A stretch of 64,000 bases of DNA from JBPRGG01 sp051418075 (GTDB lineage Bacteria; Bacteroidota; Bacteroidia; Cytophagales; Cyclobacteriaceae), in contig JBPRGG010000148.1 in the NCBI GenBank assembly GCA_051418075.1, positions 62,001 to 126,000 of the forward strand, given 5' to 3'. The translations under genes and the position numbers were made by a program. Shown piece by piece: positions 26,356 through 35,364 of the stretch (positions are counted from its first letter, which is position 1; each line of letters begins with the position of its first letter). The notes under the pieces are model-generated. The model was not told the DNA's origin, did no database searches, and worked only from the letters and a program-made list of their open reading frames with translations.

Positions 26356-28179
26356 ATGTCAGCTCATCAGGAAAGCTTCATCAGCAAATATGTGTTCAGC
26401 ACAGATCATAAGATGATCTCCAAGCAGTTTTTGTTTACAGGAATTTTCTGGGTAGTTATTGGCGGTTTTTTTTCCGTTATCATGCGTCTACAGCTGGGAT
26501 TCCCAGGAATGGATCTGACCTGGCTCAAGCCATTATTTGGTAAGTGGATCAATGATACTGGTCAGCTGGATCCGGAGTTTTACCTGGGTATGGTGACCAT
26601 GCATGGTACCATCATGATATTTTTTGTTTTAACGGCTGGGTTAAGTGGCACTTTTGCCAATTTGCTGATCCCCCTTCAAATAGGTGCCAGAGATATGGCT
26701 TCCGGTTTGATAAATATGCTTTCCTACTGGTTCTTTTTTGTAGCCAGCCTGATATTATTAGCCTCCTTTTTTGTGCAGACCGGGCCCAATGCAGCCGGAT
26801 GGACTTCTTATCCACCTTTAAGTGCAATGCCTCAGGCCAGTTTAGGTTCTCATACCGGCGTTAGTATGTGGATCATTGCTATGGCCTTTTTTGTGGCATC
26901 CATAGCTTTGGGGGGTATAAATTATATTTCAACAGTGATCAATATGCGTACCAGGGGGTTAAAATTTAATCGGCTGCCCCTCACTGTATGGTCATTGTTC
27001 TTTACTGCCATCCTGGGACTTTTGACTTTCCCAGTGCTGTTATCCGGCTTGTTGCTTTTGTTTTTCGACAGTAATTTTGGAACCAGTTTTTTTCTGTCCA
27101 ATATTTATATTGGCGGTGAAGCCTTACCGCATCTGGGCGGCAGCCCTTTGCTGTACCAGCACCTTTTCTGGTTTTTAGCCCATCCTGAGGTATATATAGT
27201 GATTATGCCAGCGATGGGTATCATATCCGATGTAATTGCCATCAATGCCAGAAAACCTATTTTTGGATATAATTTGATGGTTCTCTCCTTGTTTGCCATT
27301 ACCTTCCTTTCAGTGATTGTGTGGGCCCATCATATGTTTGTGTCCGGCATGAATCCATTGCTTGGCAGTGTGTTCAGCCTGACTTCATTCATCATCGCCG
27401 TTCCGTCTTCCATCAAAGTTTTTAATTGGCTAACTACCTTATGGCGGGGTAATATAAAATTTACCAGCGCCATGCTTTTCAGCCTGGGGTTTGTTTCTTT
27501 TTTCATTGCCGGAGGGCTGACCGGACTTTGGGTAGCTAATTCACCTATTGATATACAAGTGCATGACACCTACTTCATTGTGGCCCATTTTCATTTAGTA
27601 ATGGGATCTGCTGCTATATTTGGCTTTGCCACAGGGGTTTATCATTGGTTTCCTAAGATGTTTGGCCGTATGATGAATGAAAAATTGGGCTACCTGCATT
27701 TCTGGATCACATTTATCGGGATATACCTGATATTTTTTCCCATGCATTATATTGGCATTGCTGGATTTCCCCGCCGATACTATTCATTTACTAATTTTGA
27801 TGCCTTCAGTATGTTCACTGATTTAAATTCATTCATTTCAATAGCAGCCATAGCCACCTTTGCCGCCCAATTTATATTTCTTTATAATATATTCCACAGT
27901 ATGTTCAGGGGCAAAAAGGCCAGCCAAAATCCCTGGAGGGCTACCACACTGGAGTGGACTACCCCTATTGTACCGGGACATGGAAACTGGCCGGGAGCAA
28001 TTCCTACTGTATTTCGCTGGCCTTATGACTTTAGTAAACCAGGAGCCAAACAGGATTTTATCATGCAGCATGTACCTTTTTCTGAAACCCGGGATTCCAA
28101 CTTCCCCGATGAAAATGACAAGATTCTTTCTGAGGAAGAGGAAATCAAATCAGCAGATATCAAACAAAAGGAAGAGTAA
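26356..28179 (+). CDS. coxA: Cytochrome c oxidase subunit I (aa3-type)
   Basis: This is the 607-residue catalytic subunit that reduces O2 to water and pumps protons. The CuB and proton-path motif HPEVY is at 276-280, with the Glu of the A-type D-channel. The CuB histidines are in WAHHMF (325-326). The heme ligands lie in VAHFHLVMG (His411, His413), and His of TMHGT is the other heme a ligand. About 12 helices are present. The last 60 residues are charged, ending in EEEEIKSADIKQKEE, and lie in the cytoplasm. Subunits III and IV are not encoded nearby, so they must be elsewhere. Confidence 0.97.
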   Translation: MSAHQESFISKYVFSTDHKMISKQFLFTGIFWVVIGGFFSVIMRLQLGFPGMDLTWLKPLFGKWINDTGQLDPEFYLGMVTMHGTIMIFFVLTAGLSGTFANLLIPLQIGARDMASGLINMLSYWFFFVASLILLASFFVQTGPNAAGWTSYPPLSAMPQASLGSHTGVSMWIIAMAFFVASIALGGINYISTVINMRTRGLKFNRLPLTVWSLFFTAILGLLTFPVLLSGLLLLFFDSNFGTSFFLSNIYIGGEALPHLGGSPLLYQHLFWFLAHPEVYIVIMPAMGIISDVIAINARKPIFGYNLMVLSLFAITFLSVIVWAHHMFVSGMNPLLGSVFSLTSFIIAVPSSIKVFNWLTTLWRGNIKFTSAMLFSLGFVSFFIAGGLTGLWVANSPIDIQVHDTYFIVAHFHLVMGSAAIFGFATGVYHWFPKMFGRMMNEKLGYLHFWITFIGIYLIFFPMHYIGIAGFPRRYYSFTNFDAFSMFTDLNSFISIAAIATFAAQFIFLYNIFHSMFRGKKASQNPWRATTLEWTTPIVPGHGNWPGAIPTVFRWPYDFSKPGAKQDFIMQHVPFSETRDSNFPDENDKILSEEEEIKSADIKQKEE

Positions 28180-28216
28180 ATGTGTAGTTTATATAGGAAA
28201 TAATCAGAATTAAAAC

Positions 28217-28435
28217 ATGGACAATGACATATTATATTTTATTTCAGGATTTTTATCCGGAGCGATTCCCGTCAGTATAATCTTTTATGTATTGATCAGA
28301 ATCCGAAAGAAAAAGGAGACCCAATCTGAGCGTCAGGGGAGAATGTCGCGAAAAAAGAACCTGAAGGAGCAATTGAAATCTACTCATGAAACCAGGGTGG
28401 AAGAAAAAGAAGGGATAAGCAAAACCAATAATTAA
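28217..28435 (+). CDS. Small membrane protein of the cox operon
   Basis: This 72-residue protein has one membrane helix (about residues 6-28) and a strongly basic/acidic cytoplasmic tail (RIRKKKETQSERQGRMSRKK). It follows coxA by 37 bases in the same direction and precedes another tiny membrane protein. It may be an accessory or assembly factor of the oxidase. That is inferred only from position; no family is recognised. Confidence 0.6.
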   Translation: MDNDILYFISGFLSGAIPVSIIFYVLIRIRKKKETQSERQGRMSRKKNLKEQLKSTHETRVEEKEGISKTNN

Positions 28436-28478
28436 TCTCAAAGTGAAAATAATTTTTTCATAGTAAAATTATCACACC

Positions 28479-28682
28479 ATGAAGTTGACGGGCATAGTTT
28501 TAACTGTAATTGGAGCAATAATTTTTGCCTTTATGATCTATGGGTATATTTTCCCTGACACAGTGCCGAGGGGAGATCGTTTTGCCTGGACCTATAACTG
28601 GGCTCCCATCCTGGGTATTTTCATATTGTCTTCAGGATTAGCTCTTTGGGCCATTTCCAGGAAACGTACTAAAGTCAAATAA
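28479..28682 (+). CDS. Small two-helix membrane protein
   Basis: This 67-residue protein has two hydrophobic helices (about residues 4-27 and 43-60) separated by a short loop with FPDTVPRGDRFAWTYNWAP, and ends in a basic tail. It is the last gene of the presumed cox operon. Proteins of this shape often act as minor subunits or assembly helpers of oxidases, but I have no direct evidence here and recognise no family. Confidence 0.6.
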   Translation: MKLTGIVLTVIGAIIFAFMIYGYIFPDTVPRGDRFAWTYNWAPILGIFILSSGLALWAISRKRTKVK

Positions 28683-28732
28683 ATAATAACATCATCAACA
28701 TAAGTTCCTGGAATTTGATCAGGTAATTGTTA

Positions 28733-29812
28733 TCATTCTTTTTCCAGCACATCAGAGAGGTCATAATCGCTCAAAATATGCATCACCATTTTTTCATCGA
28801 TGGATAAATATCCGGAATCAGAATTAGATCGAAATTCATCTATTTTGGGGAAAAGGGTTTTTGTTTCATAGGCATGAAATATGCCGGGATGTATGTAGTA
28901 TTTTTTGGATATACTCCGTGAATTGCCCAAACGTTTGGCTACCATATCGATAGCCTTTATTTGCTTTTTATTTTTTTCCTTTTGCGTGTGGAAGTCTCCT
29001 AACTCCCTCAATGCTTCAAAGGCATAAACCGTACCCGACCAGGTACGGAAATCTTTTGAAGTGAATTCATGTCCGGAAACATCATAAATATATTGATTCA
29101 CCATACCGGAATCAATTTTATGCTTTTTGCCCAGTTCATCATAAAACTGGAACAGTTCATAACCCGGAATTTCTTTGCACCTTTTAACCTGTTTGGCCAG
29201 CTTTTTACTTTTTATTGAAACATTTTGATAAACGCCCTTTTTCCCTCTGAACTGGAGGTAAATTTGTTTTCCTTTTACCTGTACATGCTTATTTCTGAGT
29301 GTGGTGAGTCCAAATGAGCCATACAGCTTTTTATACACTTCATTTCCTATTCTAATGGCCGAATGTTCCATCAGGCTGACCACTACAGCTAACACCTTTC
29401 GGGCATCGAATTTGCTCCGATTCAGGTCTTTTTCTACTTGTTTTCTTATAGGAACTAAAGATTTGGCAAATGACAGCAATCGGTAATATTTGGTTTCATT
29501 CCTGATTTTAACCCAATGGAGGTGATATTTATACTGTTTTCTTTTTTTCTTATCATATCCGGTTGCCTGTAAATGACCTTCAGGTAAAGGGCAAATCCAT
29601 ACATCCTGCCAGGCCGGAGGGATTACCAGCTTTTTGTAGCGTTCAACCTGACGAGGTTCAATTTTATGTCCTTGCTCATCATAGTAAATAAAGCCTTTCC
29701 CCCATTTTTTACGGGTTATACCAGGCATCTTATCAGTTACATAAACCAGTCCGGCAAAGCGGGCAACTTCCTGAGGATCCTCTAAAATTTCCTGCAGTTC
29801 TTTTTCATTCAT
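28733..29812 (-). CDS. DNA topoisomerase IB (poxvirus type)
   Basis: This 359-residue protein relaxes supercoils through a 3'-phosphotyrosine intermediate. The N-terminal domain has GFIYYDEQGHKI and PPAWQDVWICP. The catalytic domain has SAIRIGNEVY (Arg154 region), GHEFTSKDFRTW (His, Lys and Arg of the pentad) and ISKKYYIHPGI, where Tyr306 is the candidate nucleophile preceding the IHP motif. Size and arrangement match bacterial TopIB proteins, which are commonly found in Bacteroidota. It is a single gene; the upstream spacer holds the terminator of the YtxH gene. Confidence 0.92.
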   Translation of the reverse strand: MNEKELQEILEDPQEVARFAGLVYVTDKMPGITRKKWGKGFIYYDEQGHKIEPRQVERYKKLVIPPAWQDVWICPLPEGHLQATGYDKKKRKQYKYHLHWVKIRNETKYYRLLSFAKSLVPIRKQVEKDLNRSKFDARKVLAVVVSLMEHSAIRIGNEVYKKLYGSFGLTTLRNKHVQVKGKQIYLQFRGKKGVYQNVSIKSKKLAKQVKRCKEIPGYELFQFYDELGKKHKIDSGMVNQYIYDVSGHEFTSKDFRTWSGTVYAFEALRELGDFHTQKEKNKKQIKAIDMVAKRLGNSRSISKKYYIHPGIFHAYETKTLFPKIDEFRSNSDSGYLSIDEKMVMHILSDYDLSDVLEKE

Positions 29813-29846
29813 CCAGTTTAAAAAATGAGGATTTAGTTAAAAAATT

Positions 29847-29883
29847 AAGAGGCTGTCCAATCATTTAATCAGGACAGCTTCTT
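29847..29883 (-). terminator. Terminator after the YtxH gene
   Basis: Arms at 29847-29858 and 29872-29883 pair over 12 bases (one G-U), with a 13-base loop. On the minus strand the stem is followed by TTAATTTTTT. It lies about 22 bases after the YtxH stop and before the topoisomerase start. Confidence 0.8.
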
Positions 29884-29905
29884 CTCATTAGGCTAAAGAC
29901 TCCGA

Positions 29906-30169
29906 TCAGTTATGAACTGCTTTGGAAACTTTTTCTTCAGCCAGTTTCTTGTAATCCTGCAGGGAATCAGATACCTCTTTTAAGGCAGCTTGCCCCTTCA
30001 CAGACACTTCTTCCAGGTTGGCTTTAATATCCTGGTTGAGTTTTTTAGCATTCTTCATTAATTTTTTCCGTGACTTATCTCCTGATTCAGGTGCCATAAG
30101 TAAACCTACAATAGAGCCTGCTGCTGCACCTGTTAGAAGTGCTAAAATTACTTTTGATGTGTTTTTCAT
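29906..30169 (-). CDS. YtxH domain protein
   Basis: This 87-residue protein has an N-terminal membrane helix (ILALLTGAAAGSIVGLLMAPES), the diagnostic start of YtxH proteins. A coiled, Lys/Glu-rich helix follows for the rest of the chain. YtxH family members are often stress-induced in firmicutes and are also frequent in Bacteroidota, with an unknown role. It is divergent from the metal-efflux cluster across an AT-rich spacer and ends at its own terminator. Confidence 0.8.
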   Translation of the reverse strand: MKNTSKVILALLTGAAAGSIVGLLMAPESGDKSRKKLMKNAKKLNQDIKANLEEVSVKGQAALKEVSDSLQDYKKLAEEKVSKAVHN

Positions 30170-30532
30170 TTTTGTAAAAAGGTTTTGGTTTAGCTAATTA
30201 TAATGAAGATATAATAAATAACGTACAAACAGTACTACTTTGTTTCGAAAAAAATCAAATTAATACATCTAAATAGATATTATAGCGTTTATCAATTAGG
30301 ATATTGTATCGATAGATTTAATTTGGCAATATTTTTCATGCTTAAATAATACGTTTACCTATTGGAAGTTAAAATAATGTTAATTATATAAAAAAGTTTT
30401 GTCTTTGTTGTGTTTTTGATATTATTTGTAAATTAGCTGGCAGCTAAAAAATCAGTATATTTACTGCTATTAAAATGTTTTTTAAAAGCTTAGTTAAATT
30501 GCGGAAGTATATTTATTATTAAAAAAATTTTT
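30170..30532. other. AT-rich divergent spacer
   Basis: These 363 bases between the divergent YtxH and metal-efflux genes are very AT-rich and contain no open frame. They must hold promoters for both directions. I do not see a clear -33/-7 pair or an operator, and I see no RNA gene. Confidence 0.5.
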
Positions 30533-30913
30533 TTGAAATCAACAATCGCCATATTAATATCCCTTTATTTGATCATAACCACAATGCTACCGGTTAATTT
30601 GGTCAATGATTTGCCAAAAATGCAATTTTTGATCTCTCATTTTAAAAATCATCAGCTGGTGCCGGAACAAAAAGTTAATTTTTTTCAGTTCCTGATCATG
30701 CATTATAATCCCTTTTCCAAACATACTGCAGAGGGTCCGCATTCTGACTTGCCATTTTATCATTCAATTATAGGTGGTGCCGTGTTCATTCTCACTGAAA
30801 TGATGCTTCAGGCTACCGTTTCCAAAGTATTTATGCAGGTTCATAGATCCAAACTTCGACAATTACATGCTATTCAATTGGTGAAAACTGCCTTTAAACC
30901 TCCTAAATTTTAA
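30533..30913 (+). CDS. Small protein preceding the metal-efflux pump
   Basis: This 126-residue product (TTG start at 30533) has an N-terminal signal-like helix (IAILISLYLIITTMLPV). The central region is His-rich (HFKNHQ, IMHYNPFSKHT, GPHSDLPFYHS), and a second hydrophobic stretch at about 78-97 is followed by a basic tail. I recognise no named family. Position before the CusA-type pump and the histidines suggest a role in metal handling or sensing, by inference only. No nearby alternative ATG retains the signal; an internal ATG at MLPVNLV would lose it. The spacing to the pump gene is about 100 bases. Confidence 0.55.
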   Translation: MKSTIAILISLYLIITTMLPVNLVNDLPKMQFLISHFKNHQLVPEQKVNFFQFLIMHYNPFSKHTAEGPHSDLPFYHSIIGGAVFILTEMMLQATVSKVFMQVHRSKLRQLHAIQLVKTAFKPPKF

Positions 30914-31009
30914 ATACCACCTTCTTCTATTCCTGAACGGACCTAAAAGTTAGTCCAGCACAGGAACTTATTTAATTTTATTCTTCCTATTTCTCTAGTT
31001 TTCTCATTT

Positions 31010-34000
31010 ATGATTAACTCACTAATTTCTTTTAGCATAAAGAACAAGCTGATCATTTTTCTTGCAACCTTCACCATGGTAGCATTTGGTATCTATTCCA
31101 CTACCCAGATCCCTATCGGTGCGGTTCCGGATATTACAAATAACCAGGTACAGGTAATTACTACCTCCAGAAACTTGTCTACTCTGGACGTAGAACAATT
31201 CATTACTTATCCAGTCGAGCTGGAAATGGCTAATTTGCCCGGAGTAAAGGAAATAAGATCGGTATCGAAGTTTGGACTATCGGTGGTTACCATAGTATTT
31301 GAAGATGATTTAGGCACTTATCTTCCCCGCCAGTTGATCGCAGAAAAAATCAAGTCGGCCCAGGAAAAAATACCCCAGGGTTTTGGAACTCCGGAAATGG
31401 GTCCTATAACTACCGGATTGGGGGAGATTTATCAATATACGGTAGAAACCAGGCAGGGATATGAAGAGCAATATTCTATTCAGGAGATCCGCACCATCCA
31501 GGATTGGATGATCAAAAGGCAGCTGTCGGGAATTCCAGGAGTAGTAGAGATCAATACCTGGGGAGGCTACCTTAAACAATATGAAGTATCAGTTAATCCG
31601 GAAAGGCTGAAGTCTTATCAGATAACCTTGGGTGAAGTGTACCAGGCACTGGCTTCAAACAATGATAATACCGGGGGCAGCTATATTGAAAAATCTGCTG
31701 AAAGTTATTTTGTACGGGGTGAAGGTATGGTCACATCTTTGGATGACATCAGGAAGATCGTGGTGAAAACCCGAAATGGACTACCTGTTTTAGTAGAAGA
31801 TATCGGTGAAGTAAAATATGGAGATGCAGTCAGGTTTGGAGCTATTACCGGTAATGGTACCGGGGAAAAGGTGATGGGGCAGATCATGATGCTAAAAGGA
31901 GCAAATTCAGCCAAAGTGATTGAAGCAGTAAAAGCACGAATGGCTGAAGTAGAAGCCACATTGCCAGAAGGATTATTTATAAATGATTTTCTGGAACGGA
32001 CAGAATTGATTCATAAAACCACCAGCACCATTACTGAAAACCTGGTGTTGGGAGCCCTGATAGTGATTTTTGTTCTTGTTATTCTGATGGGAAACCTGCG
32101 TTCCGGTTTGATAGTGGCTTCGGTGATCCCTTTATCCCTGCTTTTTGGCCTTTCTCTGATGTACGTTTTTGGAGTAGATGTAAACCTGATGAGCCTGGGT
32201 GCCATTGACTTTGGTATATTGGTAGATGGTGCCGTAATTATTGTAGAATTTATCGTGTTCCAGGTCACGAAGAAGCAGGCAGAACTTAAATTATTAAAAG
32301 GTCAGGACTTACAGCAGGAAAAAGATAATATTGCCATAGATTCTTCCTCCCGCATGATGAGGTCAGCTATATTTGGTCAAATCATTATCCTGATCGTTTT
32401 TATTCCAATTCTTTCTTTGACCAATGTAGAAGGCAAGATGTTCCGGCCTATGGCTCTGTCATTTATTTTTATTTTAATAGGTGCCATGATCCTTTGTTTA
32501 ACCTATGTTCCTGCCATTTCTGCCATGTTCATTAAACCACCTAAGAAAGGCAAAGTTACCCTGGCTGACCGGATCATGAATTTCTTGCATAAATTTTATG
32601 ATCCCACTATCCGGTATGCTCTGAGTCACCGGAAACTGGTGATCTTTACTTCCATATTGCTGTTGGGAGCTACGGTTTTTACCTTTATCAGGATGGGAGG
32701 AGAATTTATACCCACCCTGGATGAAGGGGATTATGTAATACAGCCTGTCTTAAAACCGGGAACATCACTATCCGAAACGATCAGGATCAACACCAGCATC
32801 GAAAACATATTGCTGGAAAATTTTCCTGAGGTGGAGCAGGTGGTTACCCGAATTGGAGCTGCTGAAGTACCCACAGACCCGATGTCCATGGAGATGTCTG
32901 ATATAATAGTTATTTTAAAAGATAAGGATGAATGGGTTTCAGCTGACTCCAAAGAGCTTTTGGCCGATGAGATGAAGGAAAAACTGTCTGTGATCCCAGG
33001 CATCGGGTATGAGTTTACCCAGCCTATTGAAATGCGGTTCAATGAGCTGATCACCGGAGTTAGGGCAGATGTGGCAGTGAAAATATATGGAGAAGACCTG
33101 GACCTGCTTTATGAAAAAGGAAATGAAATAAAGAACCTGATCAATCGGGTGGAGGGAGCTTCAGATGTCAATGTAGAACAAATTGTAGGTTTGCCCCAGG
33201 TTTCCGTGGTTTATAATCGACAGAAACTGGCCAAATATGGATTGAAAATTAATGATTTGAATGACATGATCCGAATGTCATTTGCCGGAAAAACAGCCGG
33301 GTCTGTATTTGAAGGTGAGAAGCGATTTGATATGGTCGTAAGACTAAACGAACATTACCGGAACAACCTGGAAACAATTTCTGATTTATACCTGGACTTA
33401 CCGGGCGGTGGTCAAATCCCTCTAAGGGAAGTGGCTGATATAACTTTTAAGACAGGACCTGCTCAAATTTCCCGGGACAATACCCGTCGCCGGATCGTAG
33501 TTTCAATCAATGTTAGAAATCGCGATGTGGAATCCCTGGTTCAGGAAATCCAGGATATTGTCAATAAAAATATCTCTTTACCAGATGGATACTATGTTAC
33601 TTACGGTGGACAATTTGAGAACCTGCAACATGCCAAAAAAAGATTGATGGTGGCTGTGCCGGTGGCTTTACTTTTGATTTTTGTGCTTCTGCATTTTACT
33701 TTTAATTCTATCAAACAGGCGGCTTTGGTATATTCTGCTATCCCTCTGGCTGCCATAGGAGGGGTGTTTTTTCTTTGGATCAGGGGAATGCCTTTTAGTA
33801 TATCAGCCGGAGTAGGATTTATTGCCTTGTTTGGTATAGCCGTATTGAATGGCATTATTTTAATCAGCTTTTTTAATGAACTAAAGTATGAGGAAGGGAT
33901 AAAGGATATCCGTCAAAGGGTACTCACCGGCACTAAAATGCGGTTGCGTCCGGTGATATTAACCGCAGCTACGGATATTTTAGGATTCTTTCCCATGGCC

Positions 34001-35356
34001 TTTTCTACTTCGGCCGGAGCTGAGGTACAAAGGCCATTGGCCACCGTTGTGATCGGAGGACTATTTACCGCTACTTTTTTGACATTGGTGGTTTTACCCG
34101 TTATCTATTATATTTTTGACGAAATGGAAATTTCTTGGAAACCCCATTTCAAGGTTTCCCGGGCAGCAGGGGGTATCCTGTTGATCTTTGCCCTGTTGTT
34201 GCCGGCCTGGAGCTGGGGACAGGAAAAAAAGACCATCAATTTATCAGATGCTATTCAACTGGCTTTTGAAAATAATGCCCAATTACAGGCTTCTGAGCTA
34301 CAGATTGAAAAAAATCAGAAGCTGCAAAAAACCGCTTTTGATCCTGGGAGTACCATGTTGTATTTGGGCACTGAGGAAAATAGTTATGATATGGAAAATG
34401 ATGGGATTGATTCCTATGGATTGCAGCAAAGCATTCAATTCCCCACGGTGTATACAGCCCAGTCCAAAGTGTTAAAAACAAGTACCCGGATGAGCCGCTA
34501 CAATTTTCAGATGGACCAGCGAACCATTGAAAAGAACGTATCACAAGCTTACTACCAATTGTTGTACCATCAACAACGTTATCAGATACTCACCTATTTG
34601 GACAGCCTTTTTCTGCGGTTTTATCAGGCAGCCAGTCGCAGGTATGAATTGGGGGAGTCTGATTATCTGGAGAAGCTTTCGGCCCAGTCTCAGTATAATC
34701 AGATCAATATTAACCAAAAACAGGCAGCTGCTGATATTGCCTCTACCTATGATGTGCTGGCCAGCTATTTGCAGATCAAACAGGAATTTGAAATTAAAGC
34801 CGACAGCCTGGAGAAGGTAAATCTGAGTGAAGATAACTTAAACCTGAAAGATCATCCCAGGATTAAATATTTTACCGCCTTAAGTGACATGGCCCAGGCC
34901 AAGCTTAATCTGGAAAGAAATAAATTATTGCCAGGAATCTATTTTCAATATTTTCTGCAAAATGTAAATAATCAAACCGGCTTTTTTGGCTATCAGGCAG
35001 GATTAAACATTCCCCTCTGGTTTATTCCTCAAAGTGCCCGGATCCAGTCGGCCAAAATACAAAACGAAATTACCGGTTATCAGGCCCAGAATTACCTGGT
35101 CAATCTGGAAGCTGGATATGACCAACTGGTATCGCAGCTCAATAAATATGAAGTAGCCTTGCAGTATTTTAGTGAACAGGGAATCCAGATGGCCAGAGAA
35201 CTGGAACAAGTTTCCGGTAGACAATACCAGGAAGGGGAGTCCGGCTATCTGCAGTACATTCAGAGTTTGCAACAGGCTGCCCGGATCAGGCTTTCATACC
35301 TTGATAATTTAAATCAATATAACCAAACTGCATTTGAACTTAAATACATACAATAA
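31010..35356 (+). CDS. Heavy-metal RND pump fused to a TolC-like outer membrane protein
   Basis: This is a 1448-residue fusion. Residues 1-1045 are a complete CusA/CzcA-type HME-RND pump. The proton-relay acidic residues in helix 4 are Asp400, Asp406 and Glu413 in AIDFGILVDGAVIIVE, and the normal 12 helices and two large periplasmic loops are present. Residues 1050-1071 form a basic-hydrophobic segment ending in AWSWGQ. From 1075 to the end comes an outer-membrane-efflux (TolC) domain beginning INLSDAIQLAFENNAQLQ. The pump would export Cu, Ag, Zn, Co or Cd; the ion cannot be told. The internal segment looks like a signal peptide, so the TolC part may be released. It is the main gene of a pump-adaptor operon. 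Confidence 0.92.
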   Translation: MINSLISFSIKNKLIIFLATFTMVAFGIYSTTQIPIGAVPDITNNQVQVITTSRNLSTLDVEQFITYPVELEMANLPGVKEIRSVSKFGLSVVTIVFEDDLGTYLPRQLIAEKIKSAQEKIPQGFGTPEMGPITTGLGEIYQYTVETRQGYEEQYSIQEIRTIQDWMIKRQLSGIPGVVEINTWGGYLKQYEVSVNPERLKSYQITLGEVYQALASNNDNTGGSYIEKSAESYFVRGEGMVTSLDDIRKIVVKTRNGLPVLVEDIGEVKYGDAVRFGAITGNGTGEKVMGQIMMLKGANSAKVIEAVKARMAEVEATLPEGLFINDFLERTELIHKTTSTITENLVLGALIVIFVLVILMGNLRSGLIVASVIPLSLLFGLSLMYVFGVDVNLMSLGAIDFGILVDGAVIIVEFIVFQVTKKQAELKLLKGQDLQQEKDNIAIDSSSRMMRSAIFGQIIILIVFIPILSLTNVEGKMFRPMALSFIFILIGAMILCLTYVPAISAMFIKPPKKGKVTLADRIMNFLHKFYDPTIRYALSHRKLVIFTSILLLGATVFTFIRMGGEFIPTLDEGDYVIQPVLKPGTSLSETIRINTSIENILLENFPEVEQVVTRIGAAEVPTDPMSMEMSDIIVILKDKDEWVSADSKELLADEMKEKLSVIPGIGYEFTQPIEMRFNELITGVRADVAVKIYGEDLDLLYEKGNEIKNLINRVEGASDVNVEQIVGLPQVSVVYNRQKLAKYGLKINDLNDMIRMSFAGKTAGSVFEGEKRFDMVVRLNEHYRNNLETISDLYLDLPGGGQIPLREVADITFKTGPAQISRDNTRRRIVVSINVRNRDVESLVQEIQDIVNKNISLPDGYYVTYGGQFENLQHAKKRLMVAVPVALLLIFVLLHFTFNSIKQAALVYSAIPLAAIGGVFFLWIRGMPFSISAGVGFIALFGIAVLNGIILISFFNELKYEEGIKDIRQRVLTGTKMRLRPVILTAATDILGFFPMAFSTSAGAEVQRPLATVVIGGLFTATFLTLVVLPVIYYIFDEMEISWKPHFKVSRAAGGILLIFALLLPAWSWGQEKKTINLSDAIQLAFENNAQLQASELQIEKNQKLQKTAFDPGSTMLYLGTEENSYDMENDGIDSYGLQQSIQFPTVYTAQSKVLKTSTRMSRYNFQMDQRTIEKNVSQAYYQLLYHQQRYQILTYLDSLFLRFYQAASRRYELGESDYLEKLSAQSQYNQININQKQAAADIASTYDVLASYLQIKQEFEIKADSLEKVNLSEDNLNLKDHPRIKYFTALSDMAQAKLNLERNKLLPGIYFQYFLQNVNNQTGFFGYQAGLNIPLWFIPQSARIQSAKIQNEITGYQAQNYLVNLEAGYDQLVSQLNKYEVALQYFSEQGIQMARELEQVSGRQYQEGESGYLQYIQSLQQAARIRLSYLDNLNQYNQTAFELKYIQ
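34154..34222 (+). other. Internal signal-peptide-like segment in the pump fusion
   Basis: Residues 1049-1071 of the fusion read as a basic start (VSR), an 11-residue hydrophobic core and SWG before Gln, a plausible signal peptidase I site between 1070 and 1071. A 13th transmembrane helix is the alternative; both place the TolC part in the periplasm. Confidence 0.6.
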
Positions 35357-35364
35357 AAAACGCT

